Source: Streptomyces sp. CA-210063 (lineage in GTDB: Bacteria; Actinomycetota; Actinomycetes; Streptomycetales; Streptomycetaceae). Taken from it: a stretch of 64,000 nt of DNA. Position numbers and translations under genes: made by a program. Every line of letters starts with the position of its first letter. The first letter of the stretch is position 1. Below the pieces are notes generated by a model, which saw nothing but the letters and a program-made list of their open reading frames with translations, did no database searches and had not been told where the DNA came from. Shown here piece after piece: positions 1 to 7,193 of this stretch. The DNA is taken from the NCBI RefSeq assembly GCF_024612015.1, contig NZ_CP102512.1:5022001-5086000 (forward strand), in the 5' to 3' direction.

Positions 1-112
1 TGGCACCCGGCGCCGGTTCGACGGACCCGGCGGACCGCCCGGACCCGGCGGACCCGGGCTCGGCGGCGGATGTCACGGACTCCGCGGTCGCGGGGGCTTC
101 GGCGGGGGTCAT
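1..112 (-). CDS. Start of a gene coupled to arsR (probable arsenite efflux permease, partial)
   Basis: An ATG at 112-110 overlaps the arsR stop codon (ATGA), so the two genes are translationally coupled. Only about 37 codons lie in the window. They encode an Ala/Gly/Ser/Pro-rich, non-membrane N-terminus beginning MTPAEAPATAES. By position, directly behind arsR and opposite arsC, it is most likely an ACR3/ArsB-type permease with an N-terminal extension. That is inference from ars operon organisation; no diagnostic motif is visible before the window edge. Confidence 0.5.
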   Translation of the reverse strand, partial: MTPAEAPATAESVTSAAEPGSAGSGRSAGSVEPAPGA

Positions 113-417
113 GGGCAGGCCCTCTTGTTCTCGGCTGCGGTACGAGCGGACTCGGCCAGGTCGGCGAACTGGCCGGCGAGCTGGGCGACGACGTCCGGGA
201 GCAGCCGGTAGTAGGTGTACCGGCCGCACGGCTCCGTCTCCACCACACCGGCTTCCCGCAGCACTCTCAGGTGGTTGGAGAGGTTGGTCTGCTTGGCACC
301 GGTCTCCTCCACGAGGTGGGTGGTACACAGCGTCTCGCGGGCGAGCAGGGTCACGATCTGGAGCCTGAGCGGGTCGGCCAGGACCCGGATCAAATCACTG
401 TCGACTGACGTCATCAT
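109..417 (-). CDS. arsR: ArsR-family winged-helix repressor
   Basis: This 102-residue protein has the ArsR/SmtB fold order: a helix with DPLRLQIVTLLA near residue 16, then the recognition segment TNLSNHLRVLREAGVV, then the wing ending in YTYYRL. The segment ETLCTTHLVEE occupies the place of the classical ELCVCDL metal site but has one Cys, so As(III) sensing would need other thiols such as the Cys in the EPCGRY wing or at the C-terminus. Two ATGs (417 and 414) are possible starts. It faces arsC across a short divergent promoter holding inverted repeats, and its stop overlaps the next gene. It is probably the arsenic-responsive autorepressor of this locus. Confidence 0.88.
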   Translation of the reverse strand: MMTSVDSDLIRVLADPLRLQIVTLLARETLCTTHLVEETGAKQTNLSNHLRVLREAGVVETEPCGRYTYYRLLPDVVAQLAGQFADLAESARTAAENKRACP

Positions 418-421
418 GGGC

Positions 422-454
422 TGATACTCTCACATCAGTGGTGGCTGACACCAC
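422..454. promoter_or_regulatory. Candidate ArsR operator in the arsR/arsC divergent promoter
   Basis: Two inverted repeats lie side by side between the divergent starts: TGAT-N8-ATCA at 422-437, and a perfect GTGGTG-N5-CACCAC at 438-454. ArsR-type repressors bind imperfect palindromes that overlap promoters, so either could be the operator. The assignment rests on position and symmetry only. Confidence 0.45.
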
Positions 455-508
455 CGGGTACTGAAGTCATTCATACCTGATGCCGTCGTGAGACAAGAGA
501 GACCTCTG

Positions 509-922
509 ATGTCCGACAAGCCCTCCGTGCTGTTTGTCTGTGTCCACAACGCCGGCCGTTCGCAGATGGCCGCCGCGTGGCTGACCCACCTGGCCGGGGA
601 CCGTGTCGAGGTCCGCTCCGCCGGCTCCAACCCGGGCGCGGGCGTCAACCCGGCCGCCGTCGAGGCCATGGCCGAGGTCGGCATCGACATCTCCGCCGAG
701 GTCCCCAAGATGCTCACCGTCGACGCCGTCAAGGAGTCCGACGTCTGCATCACCATGGGCTGCGGCGACACCTGCCCCGTCTTCCCCGGCAAGCGGTACC
801 TGGACTGGCAGCTGGAGGACCCGGCGGGCCAGGGCGTCGAGGCCGTCCGCCCGATCCGTGACGAGATCAAGGTGCTGGTCGAGGGCCTGATCAAGGAGAT
901 CTCGCCGGAACCCCGGGCGTGA
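509..922 (+). CDS. arsC: Arsenate reductase, low-molecular-weight phosphatase type
   Basis: This 137-residue enzyme carries the phosphatase-loop signature C-X5-R (CVHNAGR, Cys11 to Arg17) at the N-terminus, as in LMW protein tyrosine phosphatase-type arsenate reductases. Further Cys residues occur in MGCGDTCPVFPGK near residue 90, next to the YLDWQLEDPAGQ segment. It would reduce arsenate to arsenite in the cytoplasm, feeding the efflux system of the divergent operon. The redox partner (thioredoxin or mycothiol/mycoredoxin) cannot be told from sequence. ATG 509 was chosen because it follows a purine-rich AGAGAG site and begins the conserved SVLFVCVHN strand; an in-frame GTG at 488 would add seven residues. 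Confidence 0.9.
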   Translation: MSDKPSVLFVCVHNAGRSQMAAAWLTHLAGDRVEVRSAGSNPGAGVNPAAVEAMAEVGIDISAEVPKMLTVDAVKESDVCITMGCGDTCPVFPGKRYLDWQLEDPAGQGVEAVRPIRDEIKVLVEGLIKEISPEPRA

Positions 923-985
923 GCACGGCGACCGACGCGAGCGGACCGCGGCCATCCCCACCATCTGAGCGCCGACCCCGGGCCA

Positions 986-1023
986 CCGGGAGGTGGCGCG
1001 CCGACGACCGCACCACCTCCCGG
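986..1023. terminator. Bidirectional terminator between convergent genes
   Basis: A perfect 11-bp stem (CCGGGAGGTGG at 986-996 with its complement at 1013-1023) surrounds a 16-nt loop. It sits between the end of arsC and the end of the DUF305 gene on the opposite strand, the expected place for a shared terminator. Confidence 0.65.
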
Positions 1024-1031
1024 CACATGTG

Positions 1032-1670
1032 TCAGCCCTTGCCGAGCAGCTTGTTCATCTGCTCGATCTCGGCGGTCTGGGCGGTGATGACGTCGTCCGC
1101 GAGCTTGGTGGCGGGACCGTACTTGCCGTCCGCCTTCTCAGTCTTGGCCATCTCGATGGCGCCCTCGTGGTGCTCGACCATCATCTCGAGGAACATCTTG
1201 TCGAACTCGGTACCGGAGGCTTTCTCCAGCTCGGCCATGTCCTCGCCGCTCATCATGCCGGGCATGTCGGACGACATGTCGTGGCCCATGTCGGCCGCGG
1301 CCTCGGGGACTTCCTCACCCCACGAGGTGAGCCAGCCGGACATCGTCTTGATCTCCGGGTCCTGAGCGCCCTTGATCTTCGTGGCGAGGTCCTCGACCTC
1401 CTGCGAAGCGGCACGGCCGTCAGCCAGTTCGGCCATGTCGACGGCCTGGCGGTGGTGCTGGATCATCTCCGTGGCGAAGGAGACATCCGCGTCGTTGTGG
1501 TCGCCGGCCTTCGCCGAGGCGGACGCGGACGGGCTGGAGTCGGAGTTCATCGACCCCATGTCGTGGCCGCCGCTGTCGCTGTCGCCGCCACATGCGGTCA
1601 GGACGAGGGCGGCCGCGACGGCGGTGGCGGTGAGGGCGGTACGACGGAACAACCTGCGGTGTGCGGTCAT
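1032..1670 (-). CDS. DUF305 lipoprotein, Met/His-rich
   Basis: This 212-residue secreted lipoprotein has a signal peptide and lipobox (LVLTACGG), then a Met/His/Ser-rich linker (HDMGSMNSDS), then two halves each with a paired-His motif, MIQHHRQAVDMAEL and MVEHHEGAIEMAK. That duplicated HH pattern is the DUF305 signature. The Met- and His-rich composition (also MGHDMSSDMPGMM) suggests metal, probably copper, handling at the cell surface; this is inference. The start at 1670 has an AGGAG site upstream. A gene on the same strand ends about 90 bp upstream, and a CsoR-like palindrome lies before that, so the two are probably one transcript. Confidence 0.85.
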   Translation of the reverse strand: MTAHRRLFRRTALTATAVAAALVLTACGGDSDSGGHDMGSMNSDSSPSASASAKAGDHNDADVSFATEMIQHHRQAVDMAELADGRAASQEVEDLATKIKGAQDPEIKTMSGWLTSWGEEVPEAAADMGHDMSSDMPGMMSGEDMAELEKASGTEFDKMFLEMMVEHHEGAIEMAKTEKADGKYGPATKLADDVITAQTAEIEQMNKLLGKG

Positions 1671-1761
1671 GGTGGAACTCCTGCGTTCGGATCTGGAGAA
1701 GGGCATGCCGAAGCACGGCGCCGCGCCCGCTTGAGGGGTGTGCGGCGGCGTGCGGGCCGCT

Positions 1762-2193
1762 CTAGATCCGCAGGAGTTGGAGTTCGGAGAGTGAGGGTGG
1801 CGCGCGGCCGCCGTCGGGGCCGCTGCCGGCCGAGGGCGTACGTACGTCCGTCGGCTCGGCCGAGGACACCACGTCGGGCACCAGCACCGGCACCACGGCA
1901 GGGGCCCCGGCAACGGATGCCGAGGCGCAGGTCGGGTCCGCGTGATGCACGTGCCCGGATCCACCGCCCGCGTCGTGGCCGCACTCGCCCGGCATCGACA
2001 CCACGACACCCGCGTGAGAGGTCGCCGTTGGGCGATCGTGCCCGACAGGCTCATGGAGCGCGGGGACCGGTCCGAGGCCGTGCATGCCGAGCAGACCCAG
2101 CAGCAGCGCGCACACGAGCAGCCCAAAGGACCGCGGTCGCGGTCGCTTGCGCTGTCCGAGGCGGGTCACCGCCTCATCGTAGGCACGGATCAT
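1762..2193 (-). CDS. DUF6153-like small exported/membrane protein
   Basis: This 143-residue protein has one strong hydrophobic segment (SFGLLVCALLLGLLGMHGL, about residues 22-40) followed by a His-containing region (GHDAGGGSGHVHHADPTC) and a low-complexity Pro/Ala tail. It resembles the DUF6153 proteins that accompany DUF305 lipoproteins in streptomycetes. The ATG at 2193 follows an AGGGGA site. It is the first gene of the probable two-gene unit with the DUF305 lipoprotein, 50 bp downstream of a palindromic ATACCC/GGGTAT site. The function is unknown; a role in metal handling is suggested only by the His-rich exported part and its partner. Confidence 0.65.
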   Translation of the reverse strand: MIRAYDEAVTRLGQRKRPRPRSFGLLVCALLLGLLGMHGLGPVPALHEPVGHDRPTATSHAGVVVSMPGECGHDAGGGSGHVHHADPTCASASVAGAPAVVPVLVPDVVSSAEPTDVRTPSAGSGPDGGRAPPSLSELQLLRI

Positions 2194-2242
2194 GGGTCCC
2201 CTGTGTCCTGGGCGCCATCGGAGTGGACACGACGATGATGCA

Positions 2243-2259
2243 ATACCCACCCAGGGTAT
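2243..2259. promoter_or_regulatory. CsoR-like palindromic operator
   Basis: ATACCC-N5-GGGTAT is a perfect 6-bp inverted repeat centred about 58 bp upstream of the DUF6153 start. It resembles the C-tract/G-tract operators of copper-sensing CsoR repressors. Together with the His/Met-rich exported products downstream it suggests copper-responsive control. Confidence 0.45.
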
Positions 2260-2399
2260 CGCAGCGTCCTCGGGCACTTCGCCGTCGTGCCGAAGAACGA
2301 GAGATCGCTGACTCACAACAGCCCCGATGACCTGTGGTTCGAAGGTGACCGTCGAACGAGGCTCAATGTGACCAAGGGGCAGCGACGACACCGGAGTTG

Positions 2400-3284
2400 T
2401 CAGGAGGCGCGGCGCCAACGGAGGTCCTGACCCGCTCCGTACCTGCATTCCATGAGAGTCCCGGCGCTGGTCCTCCCCAGTGTTCCGGAGCCGCTGCACC
2501 ATGCCCCGGGCCGCACTTCCTGGCTCGTGGTGTCACCTGAGGTGTACCCGCTCCCTCCCGGGTCCGGGCTTTCGGTGTCGCCGGTATCCCAGGTCGGGGC
2601 CTCCTCTTCGGCTGTGGGCTCGTCACTCGGGACGGTGGTGCCGTCGCAGCCGTCCGCGGGGTCGGCCAAGGCGATGGTCACCACCCATCCGGGCTCGCTC
2701 AGGGTCCCCTTGGTCAGCTCGGCGCCGCACACCGTCCAGTCGTCGTAACGAGGGTCGTTCAGGCCGAGGAACTTCAGAGTGGTGCCGAACGCGACGGATT
2801 CGGGGAGGACTTCTCCCCCCGCGGTGGTCTCCGCGTCCAGCGTGCGTAAGGCGTGATCCCAGTTGTCGCCCACGAGGCTGCGCAGCTCGAACGGGGACGG
2901 AGTCGAGGTGGGGGTGGGCGTGTGGAGAGTGGGACCGACGCCGAGGGAGGTGCTGGGGCCGGATCCGGGATCGGCGGAGGCCGCGGCGAAGAGCGATGCG
3001 GCGACGATCGCGGTACTGGCCACGGCGTAAGCAACGATGGGCGCGATGCGGGTCTTCCGGTTTCGGCCGGACGACGAGGATGCGGGGCCGGCACTCGCCT
3101 GCCTGGTGGAACGCACACCTTGTGGCTTGGCCTTGTCGTGGGAGAACGCGCGACTCCCGGACAAAGACGGGGGGTGATTCCGTAACTTGTGTCTTCTGAC
3201 CTCGTCCTTGACCAGTTCGAGGTTGTTGCCCTCCAGCTTCGCGCCGCATATCGAGCATCGGAGGATATGGCGGTTCAGAGGCAT
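2400..3284 (-). CDS. Membrane-anchored protein with N-terminal zinc ribbon and extracellular tail
   Basis: This 294-residue protein begins with a CxxC-containing segment (LRCSICGAKLEG) and a basic helix with conserved His residues, like half of a zinc finger. One transmembrane segment follows (IAPIVAYAVASTAIVAASLF, near residues 82-101), then a Pro/Ser/Thr linker, then an extracellular domain with FLGLNDPRYDDWTVCGAE. The end (GAWCSGSGTLGRTSAG followed by MEC and RWR) matches a short Cys-containing module seen at the C-terminus of many secreted actinomycete proteins. I cannot assign a function. The topology suggests coupling between a cytoplasmic zinc site and the cell surface. Confidence 0.6.
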   Translation of the reverse strand: MPLNRHILRCSICGAKLEGNNLELVKDEVRRHKLRNHPPSLSGSRAFSHDKAKPQGVRSTRQASAGPASSSSGRNRKTRIAPIVAYAVASTAIVAASLFAAASADPGSGPSTSLGVGPTLHTPTPTSTPSPFELRSLVGDNWDHALRTLDAETTAGGEVLPESVAFGTTLKFLGLNDPRYDDWTVCGAELTKGTLSEPGWVVTIALADPADGCDGTTVPSDEPTAEEEAPTWDTGDTESPDPGGSGYTSGDTTSQEVRPGAWCSGSGTLGRTSAGTLMECRYGAGQDLRWRRAS

Positions 3285-3332
3285 GATCGAACCCTACTCG
3301 CGGGCCTGGCCCACGCGACCGTGCGTGCCGGC

Positions 3333-5900
3333 TCAGGCAGCTCCTCGGTGTCGGCGCCGCGCTCGCAGACCGGACAGGTGCCGCATCCCCCGGTTGACCA
3401 CCGCGGCGTACCCGATGCCGAACAGAAGCGAGGCGGGCAGTGCCAGCCAGCCGGAGAAGCCGTCGATCAGGGGGTAGATCTGCCAGTGGGTCAGGTAGAT
3501 GTAGAGCGAGCTGCTCGCCAGTACGCCGGCCACGCTGTTGACGGGGCCCAGGGTCGGCAGGGTGCGTACCCATACCAGGAGCACGAAGCCGGCCGTGACG
3601 ACCGCGTCACGGAACGGTTCGCCCGGGAAGAAACCAGGGATCGTGGCCACCGCCGCCACGGTCACCAGCACGCGCTGTCGGGTGGTGTCCGCCTTCGCCG
3701 CGGCCCAGCCCAGCGCGAACAACCAGAAGACCACGGCCGCCGACGGGATGTGGATCCGGTCGCGCAGGCCGAGGAGGTCGTAGCGGGTGAGGAGCCCCAG
3801 GGCCGCGATCGTCATGGGGAGGGCGAACGGGAAACGCCTCTCCGCGCGGTCCACGGTCCGCAGGCCGAGCAGGGCGACGGCGGCGACCAGGATGTAGGTG
3901 AGCGCCTCGACGAACCAGAAGTGCATGGCCGTTTCGCTGTCGTGCGGTCCGAGGACGCTGTGCAGCAGGACGAGGTTGGTGAGGCCGTAGTCGTCGGTGA
4001 GCGGAACGACCAGGGCGATCCAGGCCAGGCTGGGCAGGGCGATCCGGGCGATGCCGCGCAGTCCGTGGCGGACGCGTTCGCGGCGTTCGGCGGAGGGGGT
4101 GAGGTGGAAACGGGCGAGGTTGTAGCCCGCGACCGCCAGCAGCAGATGGGCGCCGCCCTTGACGTAGAAGATGTGGATGTGCGAGCCGACGATGAGGACG
4201 ATCGCGGCGGCGCGCAGCGCGATGCCGGTCTCCAGGGTGCGTCGCCGACGCGAGTCCTTCCCTGGCGCCGGCCCGTCGGGCTCCGGTCGGCGGAGGTCGC
4301 GGATGGGTCTGGTGTGCCAGTCCGGCGGCAGCCGGCCGAGCGTCCGCTCCAGGTTGAGCGACATCTCCACGTACGACAGCGAGTCGCCGCCCAGCGAGAC
4401 GAAACTGCTGTCTTCGGTGACGTCCGTGCGGTCGAGTATCGCGGCGTACAACTGGCACAGATCCGACGGTTGTTCACTCGGCACCCGTCCGGGGCCGAGC
4501 TTCCGTACGGCCTCGTAGTCGGGCTTGCCCGTGGCCAGCCGGGGCAGTTCGGGCAGGACGTGGACGGTGACCGCTCGGGGCGGGAGCCCGTACTCGCCGG
4601 TCACGAGGCGCCGCACCCGGTCCGCGTCGGTGTCGCCGTCGCCCACCACGGCCACCCTGAGTTCGTCGTCGGCGCCCGCGCAGAGAGCCGTGAAGCCGTG
4701 ACGGTGCAGCAGTGCCTCGGCGCGTTGCGGATCGATGCGAAGGCCGAGGATCTTCGCGAACCGGCTGCTGCGGCCCACGATCTCGTACAGTCCGTCCGGG
4801 GCGCGCCGGGCGATGTCACCGGTGCGCAGGTCCTCGGTGGTGCGGCCCAGTGCGAGGTCCGAGGGGTGTTCGGCGTAGCCGAGCATGACGTTCGGGCCCG
4901 AGTAGACGAGTTCACCGGTGTCCTGGTCCGGCCAGTCGGGGTGGGGCTCCAGGTGGAAGGAGCCGCCGGGGATGGGGAGGCCGATCGACTCGGGGCGGGT
5001 CGCGGCGAGGTGCGGGGGCAGGTAGGCCATGCGGGCGGTGGCCTCGGTCTGGCCGTACATCACGTACAGGTCCCAGCCGTCGCGCCGTCCCGACTCCGCG
5101 TAGTGGCTGACCCGTTCGGGGGCGAGTCGGCCGCCCGCCTGCGTGATGTAGCGCAGGTGGGGCAGGTGCAGTTCGGCGAAGCCGGTCCGGTCGAGCAGGT
5201 CGAAGGTGTAGGGGACCGCCGCGAAGGTGGTGCCGCGTGCGGAGCGGAACAGGTCCCAGAAGCCGTCGTCGGCGACGGAGAGGTCGGTGAGGATCAGGCC
5301 GGCGCCCCGCAGCAGATGACTGTTGATGACCGACAGGCCGTAGCAGTAGTGCATGGGCAGGGTGGTGGCGGCGCGGTCGGCTTCGCCGATCTCCAGGTAC
5401 GTGGCGATGGACTCGGCGTTGGCCTGGAGGTTCTCGTACGACAGGCGCACGAGTTTGGGCGATCCGGTCGAGCCGGAGGTGCTCAGCAGCAGGGCGAGGT
5501 CCGGGTGGAGTTCGTGTACCGAGACGGCCCGTCGTTCGTCGAGGCGCCACCGTCCTGAGCGGTCGGCGCCGATCACGACGTCCGGGTCGTAGGCGGCGGT
5601 CAGGGACCGTACGGCCTCGTCGTTGTCGCCGGGGACCAGCAGGATCGGGTGGCCGGCCGCGAGTGCGGCGAGATAGGCGATGAGGGCGTCGGCCGTGTTG
5701 GTGCCGGCGAGCAGCACCAGTCGCCGCCGGACGCCCAGGCGGGCGGCCACCTGGGCGACCTTTTCAGCCAGCTCGCGGTAGGACAGTTCGCCGTCGGCGG
5801 TCAGCAGGGCGGCGCGGTCGCCGTGCGTGGCGAGGCGTCCGGCGAACAGCGGCGAGGTGGCGCCGGGCACGCCGGAGAGCAGGTCAGAGGGGGTGAGCAC
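3333..5900 (-). CDS. Adenylation - carrier protein - membrane acyltransferase fusion, iron-box regulated
   Basis: This protein of about 855 residues joins three parts. The first 465 residues are an ANL adenylation domain with STSGSTGSPKLVRLS (P-loop), YGQTEATARM, RTGDIARR and a C-terminal TGKPDY lysine motif. A carrier-protein domain follows with the phosphopantetheine serine in SLGGDSLSY (near residue 505). The rest, from about 570, is a polytopic membrane domain with roughly ten helices whose start resembles acyltransferase-3 enzymes (GSHIHIF, AVAGYNLARFHL). It should activate an amino or carboxylic acid, load it on its own carrier and pass it to an acceptor at the membrane. There is no condensation or thioesterase domain. 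GTG 5900 was preferred over TTG 5930: a TAATAC hexamer at 5913-5908 places the transcript start at about 5900, implying a leaderless mRNA. Confidence 0.75.
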   Translation of the reverse strand: MLTPSDLLSGVPGATSPLFAGRLATHGDRAALLTADGELSYRELAEKVAQVAARLGVRRRLVLLAGTNTADALIAYLAALAAGHPILLVPGDNDEAVRSLTAAYDPDVVIGADRSGRWRLDERRAVSVHELHPDLALLLSTSGSTGSPKLVRLSYENLQANAESIATYLEIGEADRAATTLPMHYCYGLSVINSHLLRGAGLILTDLSVADDGFWDLFRSARGTTFAAVPYTFDLLDRTGFAELHLPHLRYITQAGGRLAPERVSHYAESGRRDGWDLYVMYGQTEATARMAYLPPHLAATRPESIGLPIPGGSFHLEPHPDWPDQDTGELVYSGPNVMLGYAEHPSDLALGRTTEDLRTGDIARRAPDGLYEIVGRSSRFAKILGLRIDPQRAEALLHRHGFTALCAGADDELRVAVVGDGDTDADRVRRLVTGEYGLPPRAVTVHVLPELPRLATGKPDYEAVRKLGPGRVPSEQPSDLCQLYAAILDRTDVTEDSSFVSLGGDSLSYVEMSLNLERTLGRLPPDWHTRPIRDLRRPEPDGPAPGKDSRRRRTLETGIALRAAAIVLIVGSHIHIFYVKGGAHLLLAVAGYNLARFHLTPSAERRERVRHGLRGIARIALPSLAWIALVVPLTDDYGLTNLVLLHSVLGPHDSETAMHFWFVEALTYILVAAVALLGLRTVDRAERRFPFALPMTIAALGLLTRYDLLGLRDRIHIPSAAVVFWLFALGWAAAKADTTRQRVLVTVAAVATIPGFFPGEPFRDAVVTAGFVLLVWVRTLPTLGPVNSVAGVLASSSLYIYLTHWQIYPLIDGFSGWLALPASLLFGIGYAAVVNRGMRHLSGLRARRRHRGAA

Positions 5901-5910
5901 AGGCGCAGTA

Positions 5911-5929
5911 TTAGGTATGCCTAACCTCA
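5911..5929 (-). promoter_or_regulatory. Iron box (DtxR/IdeR/DmdR type) over the promoter of the adenylation-acyltransferase gene
   Basis: TTAGGTATGCCTAACCTCA matches the 19-bp actinobacterial iron-box consensus (TTAGGTTAGGCTAACCTAA) at 15 positions and contains a perfect TTAGG-N4-CCTAA palindrome. It overlaps the likely -10 hexamer (TAATAC, minus strand 5913-5908), so iron-loaded repressor would block transcription when iron is replete. Confidence 0.8.
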
Positions 5930-6020
5930 AAGGAAAGACACAGAAACATCACAAGGGGTGCGTGGCAGGCTCACTGGAGTGCGCCCGGAGCGGTAAGCGC
6001 CACCCGTTATCAAGCCGTTC

Positions 6021-6049
6021 TTGACGATGAGGTTAGCTTTACCTTATTC
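6021..6049 (+). promoter_or_regulatory. Promoter and iron box of the Fe(III) ABC importer operon
   Basis: A TTGACG -35 at 6021-6026 is followed 17-18 bp later by a TTATTC/TATTCA -10. The spacer holds TGAGGTTAGCTTTACCTTA (6028-6046), matching the iron-box consensus at 14 of 19 positions. A repressor bound there would occlude RNA polymerase. The leader to the first start codon is about 100 nt. Confidence 0.75.
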
Positions 6050-6160
6050 ATAGGACGTTCACAGGTTACTTCGCGGCACCGCTCCCCCGCTCGCTCTCCT
6101 TCGCCGTCCCACGGCGCGTTCTCCGGCACCGGAGTTGAGCCATGTCAGGAAGGCTTCACC

Positions 6161-7180
6161 ATGCGACGCCCCTCGGCCAGACGTCTCGCCGTACCGCTCC
6201 TCGCTCTGGGCCTGCTCGCCCCGGCCCTCGCGGCGTGCAGCGACGAGCCGGCCGACCTGGTCATCTACTCCGGGCGCAATGAGGACCTGGTGGAACCGCT
6301 GCTGGAGAAGCTGGAGAAGCACCTCGACGCCAACGTCGAGGTCCGCTACGGCGACAGCGCCGAACTGGCCGCCCAGATCCTGGAGGAGGGCGACAAGACC
6401 GAGGCCGGTCTGTTCTTCTCGCAGGACGCGGGTGCCCTCGGTGCCCTGTCGAAGGAAGGCGTGCTGACGGCGCTCCCGCAGCCGACGCTCGACAAGGTCG
6501 ACGCGGCCTACCGGGGCGGCGAGAGCGACTGGGTCGGCGTCTCCGGGCGGGTCCGCGTCCTCGCCTACCACCCGGGCAAGGTCTCCACGCCCCCGGACAG
6601 CGTCCACGAGCTGACCGAGCCGGAGTGGAAGGGGAAGATCGGGTACGCGCCGAACAACGCCTCCTTCCAGGCGTTCGTCACCGGTATGCGCGTCCTGGAG
6701 GGCGACGACGCCACCCGCGACTGGCTGAAGGGCCTGAAGGCCAACTCCCCGAAGTCGTACGAGAAGAACACCGAGATCCTCGAAGCCGTGGACTCCGGGG
6801 AGGTCTCGGTCGGGCTCATCAACCACTACTACTGGTACGAGAAGGCCGCGGAGGAGGGCGAGGACAAGCTCACCGCCAAGCTCCACTTCCTGCCCGCCGG
6901 CGACCCGGGCGGTCTGGTCAACGTCGCCGGTGTGGGCCTGCTGAAGGGCGCCGACAAGAAGGAAGCCGACTACGCGCAGCAGGCGGCGGACTTCCTGCTC
7001 GGCGAGGAGGCCCAGACCTACTTCGCCGAGGAGACCAAGGAGTACCCGCTGTCCGCGGGCGTCGCTCCGGCGGAGGGCCTGCCCGCGCTCGACTCGCTTC
7101 AGGCGCCCGAGATCAACCTCGGCGAGCTCGACTCGCTCAAGGAGACGCTGACCATGCTCCAGGAAGCCGGACTGGTCTGA
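6161..7180 (+). CDS. Fe(III) ABC importer substrate-binding lipoprotein (FbpA/AfuA type)
   Basis: This 339-residue lipoprotein has a signal peptide with lipobox LAAC (Cys26), then a type II periplasmic-binding fold starting DLVIYSGRNEDLVEPLLEKL, typical of ferric-iron binding proteins. The adjacent-tyrosine stretch NHYYWYEK near residue 222 corresponds to the Tyr pair that coordinates Fe(III) in FbpA proteins. It would capture ferric iron or a simple ferric chelate outside the cell and deliver it to the permease encoded 14 bp downstream. A consensus promoter with embedded iron box lies upstream, so expression should rise on iron starvation. Confidence 0.9.
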   Translation: MRRPSARRLAVPLLALGLLAPALAACSDEPADLVIYSGRNEDLVEPLLEKLEKHLDANVEVRYGDSAELAAQILEEGDKTEAGLFFSQDAGALGALSKEGVLTALPQPTLDKVDAAYRGGESDWVGVSGRVRVLAYHPGKVSTPPDSVHELTEPEWKGKIGYAPNNASFQAFVTGMRVLEGDDATRDWLKGLKANSPKSYEKNTEILEAVDSGEVSVGLINHYYWYEKAAEEGEDKLTAKLHFLPAGDPGGLVNVAGVGLLKGADKKEADYAQQAADFLLGEEAQTYFAEETKEYPLSAGVAPAEGLPALDSLQAPEINLGELDSLKETLTMLQEAGLV

Positions 7181-7193
7181 GGCCCGGTCAGTC

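Noticed and set aside
3189..5558. Long open frame antisense to the adenylation-acyltransferase gene
   Set aside because: GC-rich codon bias keeps antisense frames open; the translation is low-complexity Arg/Gly/Val-rich with no motifs, while the opposite strand has clear domains.
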